A stretch of 64,000 nucleotides of DNA from Micromonospora sp. DSM 45708. Lineage in GTDB: Bacteria; Actinomycetota; Actinomycetes; Mycobacteriales; Micromonosporaceae. A program made the position numbers and the translations under genes. A model generated the notes under the pieces. It made no database searches. It was not told the origin of the DNA and was given only the letters and a program-made list of their open reading frames with translations. Shown piece after piece: positions 46,147-53,135 of the stretch (within the stretch, counting starts at the first letter, position 1; every line of letters begins with the position of its first letter). The stretch covers positions 682,001 to 746,000 of the forward strand of contig NZ_CP154796.1 in the NCBI RefSeq assembly GCF_039566955.1. The letters are read 5' to 3'.

Positions 46147-46995
46147 ATGGCGGGTCGACTCGCGGTCGTCGGTGCCGGGCTGATGGGCTCGGGCATCGCC
46201 CAGGTGGCGGCGCAGGCGGGCTGGCAGGTGACGCTGCGCGACGTCGACGACGCGGCCACCAGGCGGGGCGTCGACGGCATCCGGAAGTCGCTGGCGAAGT
46301 TCGCCGAGAAGGGGAAGATCGAGGCGTCCGACGTCGAGGCCACGCTGGGCCGGATCACCCCGACCACCGAGCTGGAGGCGGCGGCCGACGCGGACATCGT
46401 GGTCGAGGCGGTCTTCGAGAAGATCGAGATCAAGCACGAGGTGTTCCGCGCGCTGGACAAGATCTGCAAGGCGGACGCGGTGCTGGCCACCAACACCTCG
46501 GCCATCCCGGTCACCCAGATCGCCACCGCCACCGAGCGCCCGGAGTCGGTGGTCGGCACCCACTTCTTCTCGCCGGTGCCGATGATGAAGCTCTGCGAAC
46601 TGGTCCGGGGCTACAAGACCAGCGACGCGACCATGGACACCGCCCGGTCGTTCGCCGAGGAGATCGGCAAGACCGTCGTGGTGGTCAACCGGGACATCGC
46701 CGGTTTCGTCACCACCCGGCTGATCTGCGCGCTGGCGATGGAGGCGGTCAAGCTGGTGGAGTCCGGCGTGATCTCCGCCGAGGACCTGGACACCGCCTGC
46801 AAGCTGGGCTTCGGGCACGCCATGGGTCCGCTGGCCACGGTCGACCTGACCGGCGTGGACGTGTTGCTCAACGCCACCCGCAACATCTACACCGACACGG
46901 CCGACGAGAAGTTCTTCCCGCCGGAGCTGCTCCAGCGCATGGCCACCGCCGGTGACCTGGGCCGCAAGAGCGGCCAGGGCTTCTACCCGTACTGA
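46147..46995 (+). CDS. 3-hydroxybutyryl-CoA dehydrogenase
   Basis: A 282-residue soluble enzyme that interconverts acetoacetyl-CoA and (S)-3-hydroxybutyryl-CoA with NAD(P). The Rossmann motif VVGAGLMGSGIAQ is at the N-terminus, the catalytic His and Glu are in GTHFFSPVPMMKLCELV, and the C-terminal domain has GHAMGPLATVDLTGVD and GRKSGQGFYPY. Strong GAGGGAG precedes the ATG. It may serve polyhydroxybutyrate, fatty acid or ethylmalonyl-CoA routes; the mutase at 53136 favours the last as one role. Confidence 0.93.
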   Translation: MAGRLAVVGAGLMGSGIAQVAAQAGWQVTLRDVDDAATRRGVDGIRKSLAKFAEKGKIEASDVEATLGRITPTTELEAAADADIVVEAVFEKIEIKHEVFRALDKICKADAVLATNTSAIPVTQIATATERPESVVGTHFFSPVPMMKLCELVRGYKTSDATMDTARSFAEEIGKTVVVVNRDIAGFVTTRLICALAMEAVKLVESGVISAEDLDTACKLGFGHAMGPLATVDLTGVDVLLNATRNIYTDTADEKFFPPELLQRMATAGDLGRKSGQGFYPY

Positions 46996-47005
46996 TCGCG
47001 AGCGG

Positions 47006-47035
47006 CCCGCCCCGGCCGTCACCGGCCGGGGCGGG
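47006..47035. terminator. Perfect bidirectional terminator
   Basis: CCCGCCCCGGCCG and CGGCCGGGGCGGG form a 13-base stem around TCAC, exactly between the converging dehydrogenase and hydrolase genes. Confidence 0.8.
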
Positions 47036-47845
47036 TCACGTCCGGGGCGGGGTGAGCGCGGCGCCGAGCAGCGCGAACGCGTCCGGGATGACGGTGCCCC
47101 AGTAGCCGAAGTTGTGCCGCCCGTCGGCCCAGGCCGCCCGCACCGGGCGTTCGGGCAGCATCCGGGCCAGCGCGCGGACGTCGGAGAGGAAGTTGTCCTG
47201 CCGGCCGCACCAGAGCCCGACCGGCGTGCCGCGCAGCTTGTCCACGCCGGTGAAGACCGCGTCGCCACGACCGACCGCCGGTGAGAAGGCCGCGACCATC
47301 CGCAGCCAGTCCGGGTACGTCTCGGCGAGCAGCAGCGCCCCGAAGCCCCCCATCGACCAGCCCCAGACGGCCAGCCTGCTGCTGTCGAAGCCGCGCCGGG
47401 CGCACCAGGTGGGCAGTTCCTCGCGCACCATCCGCTGCGGGTCGTCGTCGCCCGACGGGCGCCAGGAGAGCCGACCACCGGCGGCCCCGGCGAGCGCGAA
47501 CGGCGGGGCGCCACGGCGTACCGCGTCGGTGAGGAAGCGGGCCAGCCCGAACCGGCCGAAGTCGCGCGGGGTGGCCGAGGCACCGTGCAGGACCAGGCAG
47601 ACGGGCAGGCCGCGGCCGTCGCCGTAGCCGTCCGGCACGGCGGTCCAGAAGTCCACCTCCCGGCCTCGCGCGGCGGAGGCGATGCGGATCAGCCGCTCGT
47701 CGCCGGCCGGCGCGTCCGGCAGGGCGGGCCCCGACCCGGGCCGGGGTCCGGACAGTTGCCGGGCGGCCAGGCCGCCGACCAGGCCGGCGCCGGCGATCCC
47801 GGCACCGGCGGTCAGCAGGGTCCGCCGGCTCAACGTGCGTGCCAT
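47036..47845 (-). CDS. Exported alpha/beta hydrolase (esterase/antigen-85-like)
   Basis: A 269-residue protein with a twin-arginine signal (SRRTLLTAGAGIAGAGLVGG, about 6-32) and an esterase fold: LVLHGASATPRDFG, nucleophile elbow GWSMGGFGALL, and a late His in RHNFGYWG. It resembles the esterase D/mycolyltransferase-like family that acts outside the cell. Substrate unknown. It is read leftward after the ABC transporter genes, from which a palindrome separates it by a short gap. Confidence 0.87.
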   Translation of the reverse strand: MARTLSRRTLLTAGAGIAGAGLVGGLAARQLSGPRPGSGPALPDAPAGDERLIRIASAARGREVDFWTAVPDGYGDGRGLPVCLVLHGASATPRDFGRFGLARFLTDAVRRGAPPFALAGAAGGRLSWRPSGDDDPQRMVREELPTWCARRGFDSSRLAVWGWSMGGFGALLLAETYPDWLRMVAAFSPAVGRGDAVFTGVDKLRGTPVGLWCGRQDNFLSDVRALARMLPERPVRAAWADGRHNFGYWGTVIPDAFALLGAALTPPRT

Positions 47846-47867
47846 GCCGGCGAGTGTGCCACCCCCG

Positions 47868-47895
47868 GGTGTGAGGAGGGGCCCCTCCTTACACC
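47868..47895. repeat. GGAGGGGCCCCTCC palindrome
   Basis: GGTGTGAGGAGGGG followed directly by CCCCTCCTTACACC, 14 bases per arm with a single G-T pair and no loop in DNA. It ends on the base before the leftward permease stop codon and is placed to end that operon. The sequence looks like a member of the GGGGCCCC palindromes I recall as common between genes of Micromonosporaceae; this needs a genome count. Confidence 0.65.
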
Positions 47896-48741
47896 TCAGC
47901 CGTCGCGGCGGGTGGTCCAGCGGAACGTGGTCAGGCAGAGCACCAGGCCGATCACGCACCACAGGCCGAGCACCAGCGCCACCTTGCCCAGCTCGAACGA
48001 GCCGCCCGGCTCCTGGCCGCCGAAGCTGTCCGGCAGGAAGACCGAGCGCAGCCCCTGGCACATCCACTTCAGCGGGAAGATCGCGGCGACCTGCTGCATC
48101 CAGGTGGGCAGGCTGGTGAAGACGAAGAACACGCCGGAGATGAACTGGAGCACCAGCGCGACCGGGGTGACCACGGCGGAGCCGCTGCGGGCGGTGCGGG
48201 CCAGCGACGAGATGGCGATGCCGCAGAGCGTGCAGGCGGTGACGCCGAGGACGGCGACCCAGCCGAACGTGAGCCACTTGGCGGCGGTCTGCGGCAGGTC
48301 CAGGTCGAACAGCGCCACCGAGACGGCGAGCAGCAGCGCGGTCTCGGCGATGCCGATGACCACCACCATGATCACCTTGCCGGCGAACCAGACCCACTTC
48401 GGCATCGGCGTGCCCCGGTAACGCTTGAGCACGCCCCGGTCCCGCTCGATCGGGATCCAGATGCCGAGGTTCTGGAAGCTCACCGTCATCAGGCCGGTCG
48501 CGATCATGCCGGTGATGAAGTACTGGGTGTAGCTGACGCCCGGGGCGATCTCGTCGCTGAAGATCGCCGCGAAGATCAGGATCATGATGATCGGGAAGCC
48601 CATCGTGAACACGACGGACTCCCGGCTGCGCAGGAACTGGGTGATCTCCAGCCGGCCCTGGCGCAGCGCCAGCGCGCCCGCGCCGGTCCGCCGGGCCGGT
48701 GCGGCGGCGACCGGGGCCGCCGGCTTCGTCGTGGTGGTCAT
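47896..48741 (-). CDS. ABC-2 type transporter permease
   Basis: A 281-residue membrane protein with six helices and a cytoplasmic start rich in Ala/Thr/Pro. It has MGFPIIMILIFAAIFSD for the first helix and the conserved ERDRGVLKRYRGTPMPKWVW amphipathic stretch typical of ABC-2 drug and lipid exporters. It overlaps the ATPase gene by one to three bases and so forms one unit with it. A palindrome follows immediately. Confidence 0.92.
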   Translation of the reverse strand: MTTTTKPAAPVAAAPARRTGAGALALRQGRLEITQFLRSRESVVFTMGFPIIMILIFAAIFSDEIAPGVSYTQYFITGMIATGLMTVSFQNLGIWIPIERDRGVLKRYRGTPMPKWVWFAGKVIMVVVIGIAETALLLAVSVALFDLDLPQTAAKWLTFGWVAVLGVTACTLCGIAISSLARTARSGSAVVTPVALVLQFISGVFFVFTSLPTWMQQVAAIFPLKWMCQGLRSVFLPDSFGGQEPGGSFELGKVALVLGLWCVIGLVLCLTTFRWTTRRDG

Positions 48742-49586
48742 CAGTGTCCGATCATCCGCAGGTAGACGTCTTCCAGGGTCGGCCGGGTCACGGTCAGGCC
48801 GGGCACCTCGTTGCCGAAGCGCGCGGCCAGCTCCGCCACCAGCGCCGTCGGCGTCGCGGTCTGCGCCGACCCGGGCGTCCCGTCCGGGTTACGCCAGGAG
48901 ACGGTCGCCAGCGCCTCCTGCCGGTCGCCCAGCCGGTTCGGCGGCGCGACCTCCACCACCCGACCGGCCGCGATCACTCCGACCCGGTCGGCGAGTGCCT
49001 CGGCCTCGTCCAGGTAGTGGGTGGTGAGCACGATGGTGGTGCCGGCGGCGGCCAGGTCCCGGATCAGCTCCCAGAACTCGCGTCGGGCCTCCGGGTCGAA
49101 GCCGGTGGTCGGCTCGTCGAGGAAGAGCAGCTCGGGGCGGCCGATGATGCCCAGCGCCACGTCGAGGCGGCGTTTCTGGCCGCCGGAGAGCGTGTGCGTG
49201 CGTGCCTTCGCCTTGGCGCCCAGCCCGACGCGCTCGACCACCTTGGCCGGGTCGTCGGCGTCCGGGTAGAAGGCGGAGAAGTGCCGGACCACCTCGCCGA
49301 CGGTCAGCTCGTCGAACTCGCCGGTGCCCTGGAGCACGATGCCGACCCGGGACCGCCAGCCGGCGTCGGCGTGGGCCGGGTCGGTGCCGAGCACCCGCAC
49401 CTCGCCGGCGTCGCGGTGCCGGTAGCCCTCCAGGATCTCGACGGTGGTGGTCTTGCCCGCGCCGTTCGGGCCGAGCAGGGCGAACACCTCGCCCCGGTGG
49501 ACGTCCAGGTCAACCCCGGCCACCGCGACGTTGTCGCCGTACGTCTTGCGCAGTCCCCGTACGGAGATCGCGAGCTGCTGGTCCAT
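48741..49586 (-). CDS. ABC transporter ATP-binding protein (DrrA/CcmA-like)
   Basis: A 281-residue ATPase with Walker A GPNGAGKTT, signature LSGGQKRRLDVAL, Walker B LLFLDEPTTGFD and switch His in LTTHYLDEAE. The C-terminal extension (about 225-281) is that of daunorubicin-type exporters. Its ATG diverges from the PadR gene over 85 bases that contain a clear palindromic operator, so PadR is the likely regulator. Substrate unknown. Confidence 0.93.
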   Translation of the reverse strand: MDQQLAISVRGLRKTYGDNVAVAGVDLDVHRGEVFALLGPNGAGKTTTVEILEGYRHRDAGEVRVLGTDPAHADAGWRSRVGIVLQGTGEFDELTVGEVVRHFSAFYPDADDPAKVVERVGLGAKAKARTHTLSGGQKRRLDVALGIIGRPELLFLDEPTTGFDPEARREFWELIRDLAAAGTTIVLTTHYLDEAEALADRVGVIAAGRVVEVAPPNRLGDRQEALATVSWRNPDGTPGSAQTATPTALVAELAARFGNEVPGLTVTRPTLEDVYLRMIGH

Positions 49587-49635
49587 GACTCAAGTGTGCG
49601 TCCTGCGGCGCCGGCCCCGGTGCCGGGGTTAGCTA

Positions 49636-49665
49636 TATACGCGGGGTATACACCCGGTGTAGTCT
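49636..49665. promoter_or_regulatory. PadR operator and promoter in the divergent intergenic region
   Basis: TATAC-GCGGG-GTATA (49636-49650) overlaps TACACC-C-GGTGTA (49649-49661), two perfect palindromes sharing bases. TAGTCT (49660-49665) ends six bases before the PadR ATG, so the operator covers the padR promoter and could also control the leftward ABC genes. Confidence 0.6.
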
Positions 49666-49671
49666 CACCGC

Positions 49672-50196
49672 ATGACCGTTCCCCTGACCCTGCTCGGCCT
49701 GCTGGAACGCGAGCCGAGCCACGGCTACGACCTGAAACGCGACTACGACACCTTCTTCGGGCGCGGCAAACCGCTGCCGTACGGGCAGGTCTACTCGACG
49801 CTGAGCCGGCTGGCCCGGGACGGCAAGGTGGTGGTCAGCGACGTCGCCCCCGGTGCCGGGCCGGACCGCAAGCGCTACGTCATCACCGACCGGGGCGCCA
49901 CCGAGGTGGAGCACTGGCTGACCGAGCCGGTGGAACCGGAACCGCACCTCCAGACCGTGCTGTTCGCCAAGGTGGTGCTGGCGCTGATGCTGGACCGTCC
50001 GGCCGAGGCGTACCTGGACGCCCAGCGCGCCGCCCACCTGCACCGGATGCGTGAGCTGACCGAGGTCAAGCGCAGCGGCGGGCTGGTCGACGTGATGCTC
50101 GCCGACCACGGCCTCTACCACCTGGAGGCCGACCTGCGATGGATCGAGATGACCGGCGCGCGGCTGGACGCGCTGCGGAAGACGGTGCGGCGGTGA
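49672..50196 (+). CDS. PadR family transcriptional regulator
   Basis: A 174-residue repressor with an N-terminal winged helix (LTLLGLLEREPSHGYDLKRD, PLPYGQVYSTLSRLARDG, KRYVITDRGATEVEHWL) and a C-terminal helical dimer domain (about 95-174). PadR proteins often control adjacent multidrug ABC genes and are released by ligands. It lies between a leftward ABC exporter and a rightward ABC/FtsX pair, whose ATPase gene overlaps its stop. It may control both and itself. Confidence 0.93.
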   Translation: MTVPLTLLGLLEREPSHGYDLKRDYDTFFGRGKPLPYGQVYSTLSRLARDGKVVVSDVAPGAGPDRKRYVITDRGATEVEHWLTEPVEPEPHLQTVLFAKVVLALMLDRPAEAYLDAQRAAHLHRMRELTEVKRSGGLVDVMLADHGLYHLEADLRWIEMTGARLDALRKTVRR

Positions 50197-50873
50197 CCGT
50201 GACGATCGAGGCCCGGGACGTCACGCTCTCGTTCGGCGAGACCCCCGCGCTGCGTGGCGCGAGCCTCGCCGTCGACGCCGGTGAGGTCGTCGCCGTGATG
50301 GGACCCAGCGGCTCCGGCAAGTCGACGCTGCTGCACTGCCTGGCCGGCATCCTGCCGCCCGACTCCGGCGAGGTCCGCTTCGACGGCAACCGGATCGACA
50401 CGCTCGGCGAGGCGGAGCGCAGCGCGCTGCGCCGGGACCGCTTCGGGTTCGTCTTCCAGTTCGGTCAGCTCGTCCCCGAACTCACCGCCGCGGAGAACGT
50501 CGCGTTGCCGCTGCTGCTCGGCGGGGTGCGCCGCGCGCCGGCGCTGCGGGCCGCGCGCGACTGGTTCGAGCGGCTCGGGCTGGCCGGCCTGGAGCACCGG
50601 CGCTCCGGGGAGCTGTCCGGCGGGCAGGCGCAGCGGGTCGCGCTGGCCCGGGGCCTGGTCGCCCGCCCCCAGGTGCTCTTCGCCGACGAGCCCACCGGCG
50701 CGCTCGACTCGCTCACCGGCGAGGAGGTGATGGCCCTGCTTGTCGACACCGCGCGGGAGCAGGGCACCACTGTCGTCCTGGTCACCCACGAGCCGCGCGT
50801 CGCCGCGTACGCCGACCGCGAGGTCGTGGTGCGGGACGGGCGGATCAACGCCCCGGCAGGGGTCGGCTCGTGA
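50193..50873 (+). CDS. ABC transporter ATP-binding protein (LolD/MacB type)
   Basis: A 226-residue ATPase with Walker A GPSGSGKST, Q-loop FQFGQLVPELTAAEN, signature LSGGQAQRVALARG, Walker B VLFADEPTGALD and HEPRV switch. The GTG at 50193 overlaps the PadR stop and its stop overlaps the FtsX-like gene, so padR, ATPase and permease are one operon. Works with the next gene. Confidence 0.93.
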   Translation: MTVTIEARDVTLSFGETPALRGASLAVDAGEVVAVMGPSGSGKSTLLHCLAGILPPDSGEVRFDGNRIDTLGEAERSALRRDRFGFVFQFGQLVPELTAAENVALPLLLGGVRRAPALRAARDWFERLGLAGLEHRRSGELSGGQAQRVALARGLVARPQVLFADEPTGALDSLTGEEVMALLVDTAREQGTTVVLVTHEPRVAAYADREVVVRDGRINAPAGVGS

Positions 50874-53023
50874 TCTCCCTCGCGCTCCGCCTCGCCGTCG
50901 CGGGCGGTCGGGAGGCGCTCGTCCGGTTGGTGATCGTCGCCGCCGCCGTCGCGATCGGCACCGGGCTGCTGCTCACCACCGTGGCCGGCGTGCACGCCAC
51001 CAACGCCCAGCTCACCCGCTACGCCTCGATGTACCCGCAGGAGACGGCGGGGGGCGCCGCCGATCCGCTGCTCTGGTCCACCCGGTACGACTACTTCCAC
51101 GGCACGCAGATCCTCCGCGTCGACGTCGCCGCCACCGGACCGACCTCGCCCACTCCGGTGGGTGTGCCGCGCGTCCCCGGCCCCGGCGAGTGGTACGCCT
51201 CCCCGGCGTTGCGGAAGCTGCTGGCCACCACCCCGGCCGACCAGCTCGCCGACCGCTACCCGGGCCGTGACCTCGGCGTCGTCGGTCCGGCGGCGCTCAC
51301 CTCGCCGGACGCCCTGCTCGTCCTCGTCGGCGGCACCCCGGACCAGGTGGGCGCGTTGGCCGGGGTCCGGGAGGTCACCCGGCTGGACGGCAACGAGGCG
51401 CCGCTGCCGGAGACCGCGATCGACCTCATCCTCGGCGTGGTGGCGGGCGGGCTGCTCTTCCCCGTGCTCATCTTCATCGGCACCGCGACCCGGCTCGGCG
51501 CCGCCCGCCGGGAGCAACGCTTCGCGGCGATGCGCCTGGTCGGGGCCACCCCACGACAGATCTCGGTGGTCGCGGCCGTGGAAGCCACGCTCGCCGCGGC
51601 CGTCGGCGCCGCGGTCGGCTTCGTGCTGTTCCTCGCGTTCCGCCCGCAGCTCGCCGGGATCCCGTTCACCGGCATGCCGTACTTCCCCGACGACCTCGCC
51701 CTCGGCGTGCCGGACGTCCTGCTGGTGGCGCTCGGGGTGCCGGCGGGCGCGGCGGTCGCGGCCCGGGTCGCCCTGCGCCGGGTGCGGATCTCCCCGCTCG
51801 GCGTGACCCGGCGGGTGACGCCCCGGCCGCCGCGGGCGTACCGGCTGCTCCCGCTCGTGCTCGGGCTCGCCGGGCTGGGCCTCGCGTTGCTCTACCGGCC
51901 CGGCACCGCGGACGGCCAGACCGCGCTCTTCCTGCCCGCGCTGCTCCTGATCATGATCGGGCTGATCGCCGGTGGCCCCTGGTTGACCATGGTGGGGGCG
52001 CGGGCGATGGCGGCCCGGGCCAGCCGACCGGCGGCGCTGATCGCCGCCCGCCGGCTCGCGGACAACCCCGCCGCCGGCTTCCGGGCGGTCAGCGGCGTGA
52101 TGCTCGCGCTCTTCGTCACGACCGTCGCGGTCGGCGTGATGGGGACGATCGCGGCCGAGCGCGGCCCGGCCCCTCGCGGTTCGCTGGAGGCCGGTCGGCT
52201 CTCCTTCTATCCGGGGGACGACGCAACGGTGCCCGCCATGCTGCTGAACGAACTGGCCGCGGTCCCCGGCGTGCGCGACCCGGTGGTCGTTCGGCAGAAC
52301 CCGGTGCGCGCCCTCGGCCACGAGTCCGGCGTCATCGCCTGCACGGACATCCCACCCGCCTACGGGCGGTGCGCCGACGGGGTGACCGTCGCCGAGGTGG
52401 CATCGGGCCTGATCCCCTGGCGGGCGTCCGCCTCGGCGGACCGGATCTGGCCGGCGTCCACTGTCGACCCGGCCGCCCTCCCCGGGCTGCCGGCGGACTC
52501 CGTGGCGGTCGACGCGGACGGCCCGATCGCGGTCGAGCGGGCCCGGACGGTCATCGAACGCGCGATCCCCGCCTTCAGGGTGGCCCCGAACGTGCCCGGT
52601 GACTTCGAGTCCGACTTCGCCAACACGATGCGGGGCTGGCAGCGGTTGGCCGACGTGGTCGTGGTGGCCGGCCTCGTGCTCGCCGGATGCAGCCTGGCGG
52701 TCGGTGTGGCGGCCGGCCTCAGCGAGCGGAAGCGGCCGTTCAGCCTGCTGCGGCTCAGCGGCGCGCCGGTGCGGCTGCTGCGCCGGGTGGTGGCGCTGGA
52801 GAGCGTGGTGCCGATGCTGACCGTCGCCGCGGTCGCGGTCGGCATGGGCCTGATCGCCGCGCACCTGTTCCTACGCGCGCAGATGCACTACGACCTGCGC
52901 CTGCCCGGGCTCGGGTTCGCCGCCGTGGTGGCCGTCGGGCTGCTCGGCTGCCTGGCCGTCATCGCCGCCACGCTGCCACTGCTGGAACGCGTCACCGGCC
53001 CGCAGACCGCCCGCAGCGAATGA
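50870..53023 (+). CDS. FtsX-like ABC permease
   Basis: A 717-residue membrane protein with an N-terminal helix, a large extracytoplasmic region (about 45-180), two FtsX core domains of three to four helices each (about 180-310 and 595-715), and a second extracytoplasmic region (about 430-590). The core has RREQRFAAMRLVGATPRQ and the second half [19 protein letters not shown], coupling helices of this family. Such MacB/FtsX systems transmit mechanical force for peptide or lipid export or resistance. Specific role unknown. A terminator follows. Confidence 0.9.
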   Translation: MISLALRLAVAGGREALVRLVIVAAAVAIGTGLLLTTVAGVHATNAQLTRYASMYPQETAGGAADPLLWSTRYDYFHGTQILRVDVAATGPTSPTPVGVPRVPGPGEWYASPALRKLLATTPADQLADRYPGRDLGVVGPAALTSPDALLVLVGGTPDQVGALAGVREVTRLDGNEAPLPETAIDLILGVVAGGLLFPVLIFIGTATRLGAARREQRFAAMRLVGATPRQISVVAAVEATLAAAVGAAVGFVLFLAFRPQLAGIPFTGMPYFPDDLALGVPDVLLVALGVPAGAAVAARVALRRVRISPLGVTRRVTPRPPRAYRLLPLVLGLAGLGLALLYRPGTADGQTALFLPALLLIMIGLIAGGPWLTMVGARAMAARASRPAALIAARRLADNPAAGFRAVSGVMLALFVTTVAVGVMGTIAAERGPAPRGSLEAGRLSFYPGDDATVPAMLLNELAAVPGVRDPVVVRQNPVRALGHESGVIACTDIPPAYGRCADGVTVAEVASGLIPWRASASADRIWPASTVDPAALPGLPADSVAVDADGPIAVERARTVIERAIPAFRVAPNVPGDFESDFANTMRGWQRLADVVVVAGLVLAGCSLAVGVAAGLSERKRPFSLLRLSGAPVRLLRRVVALESVVPMLTVAAVAVGMGLIAAHLFLRAQMHYDLRLPGLGFAAVVAVGLLGCLAVIAATLPLLERVTGPQTARSE

Positions 53024-53030
53024 CCCGACC

Positions 53031-53068
53031 GGTGGGCCGGCCACACCCGAGGGCCCGGCCGGCCCACC
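53031..53068 (+). terminator. Terminator of the padR-ABC operon
   Basis: GGTGGGCCGGCC and GGCCGGCCCACC form a 12-base perfect stem with a 14-base loop, eight bases after the FtsX-like stop. Confidence 0.7.
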
Positions 53069-53107
53069 GCCGCGGACATCCAACTGTGTGGTTTTGCACA
53101 GCCTCTT

Positions 53108-53129
53108 TTACTGAACGGTAACTTAAACT
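53108..53129 (+). promoter_or_regulatory. Operator-like palindrome and -10 box of the mutase gene
   Basis: TTAC-TGAACG-GTAA (53108-53121) is a small palindrome of the TetR type next to TAAACT (53124-53129), which ends six bases before the ATG. No ribosome binding site is present, so a leaderless message under repressor control is likely. Confidence 0.5.
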
Positions 53130-53135
53130 CCGGCC

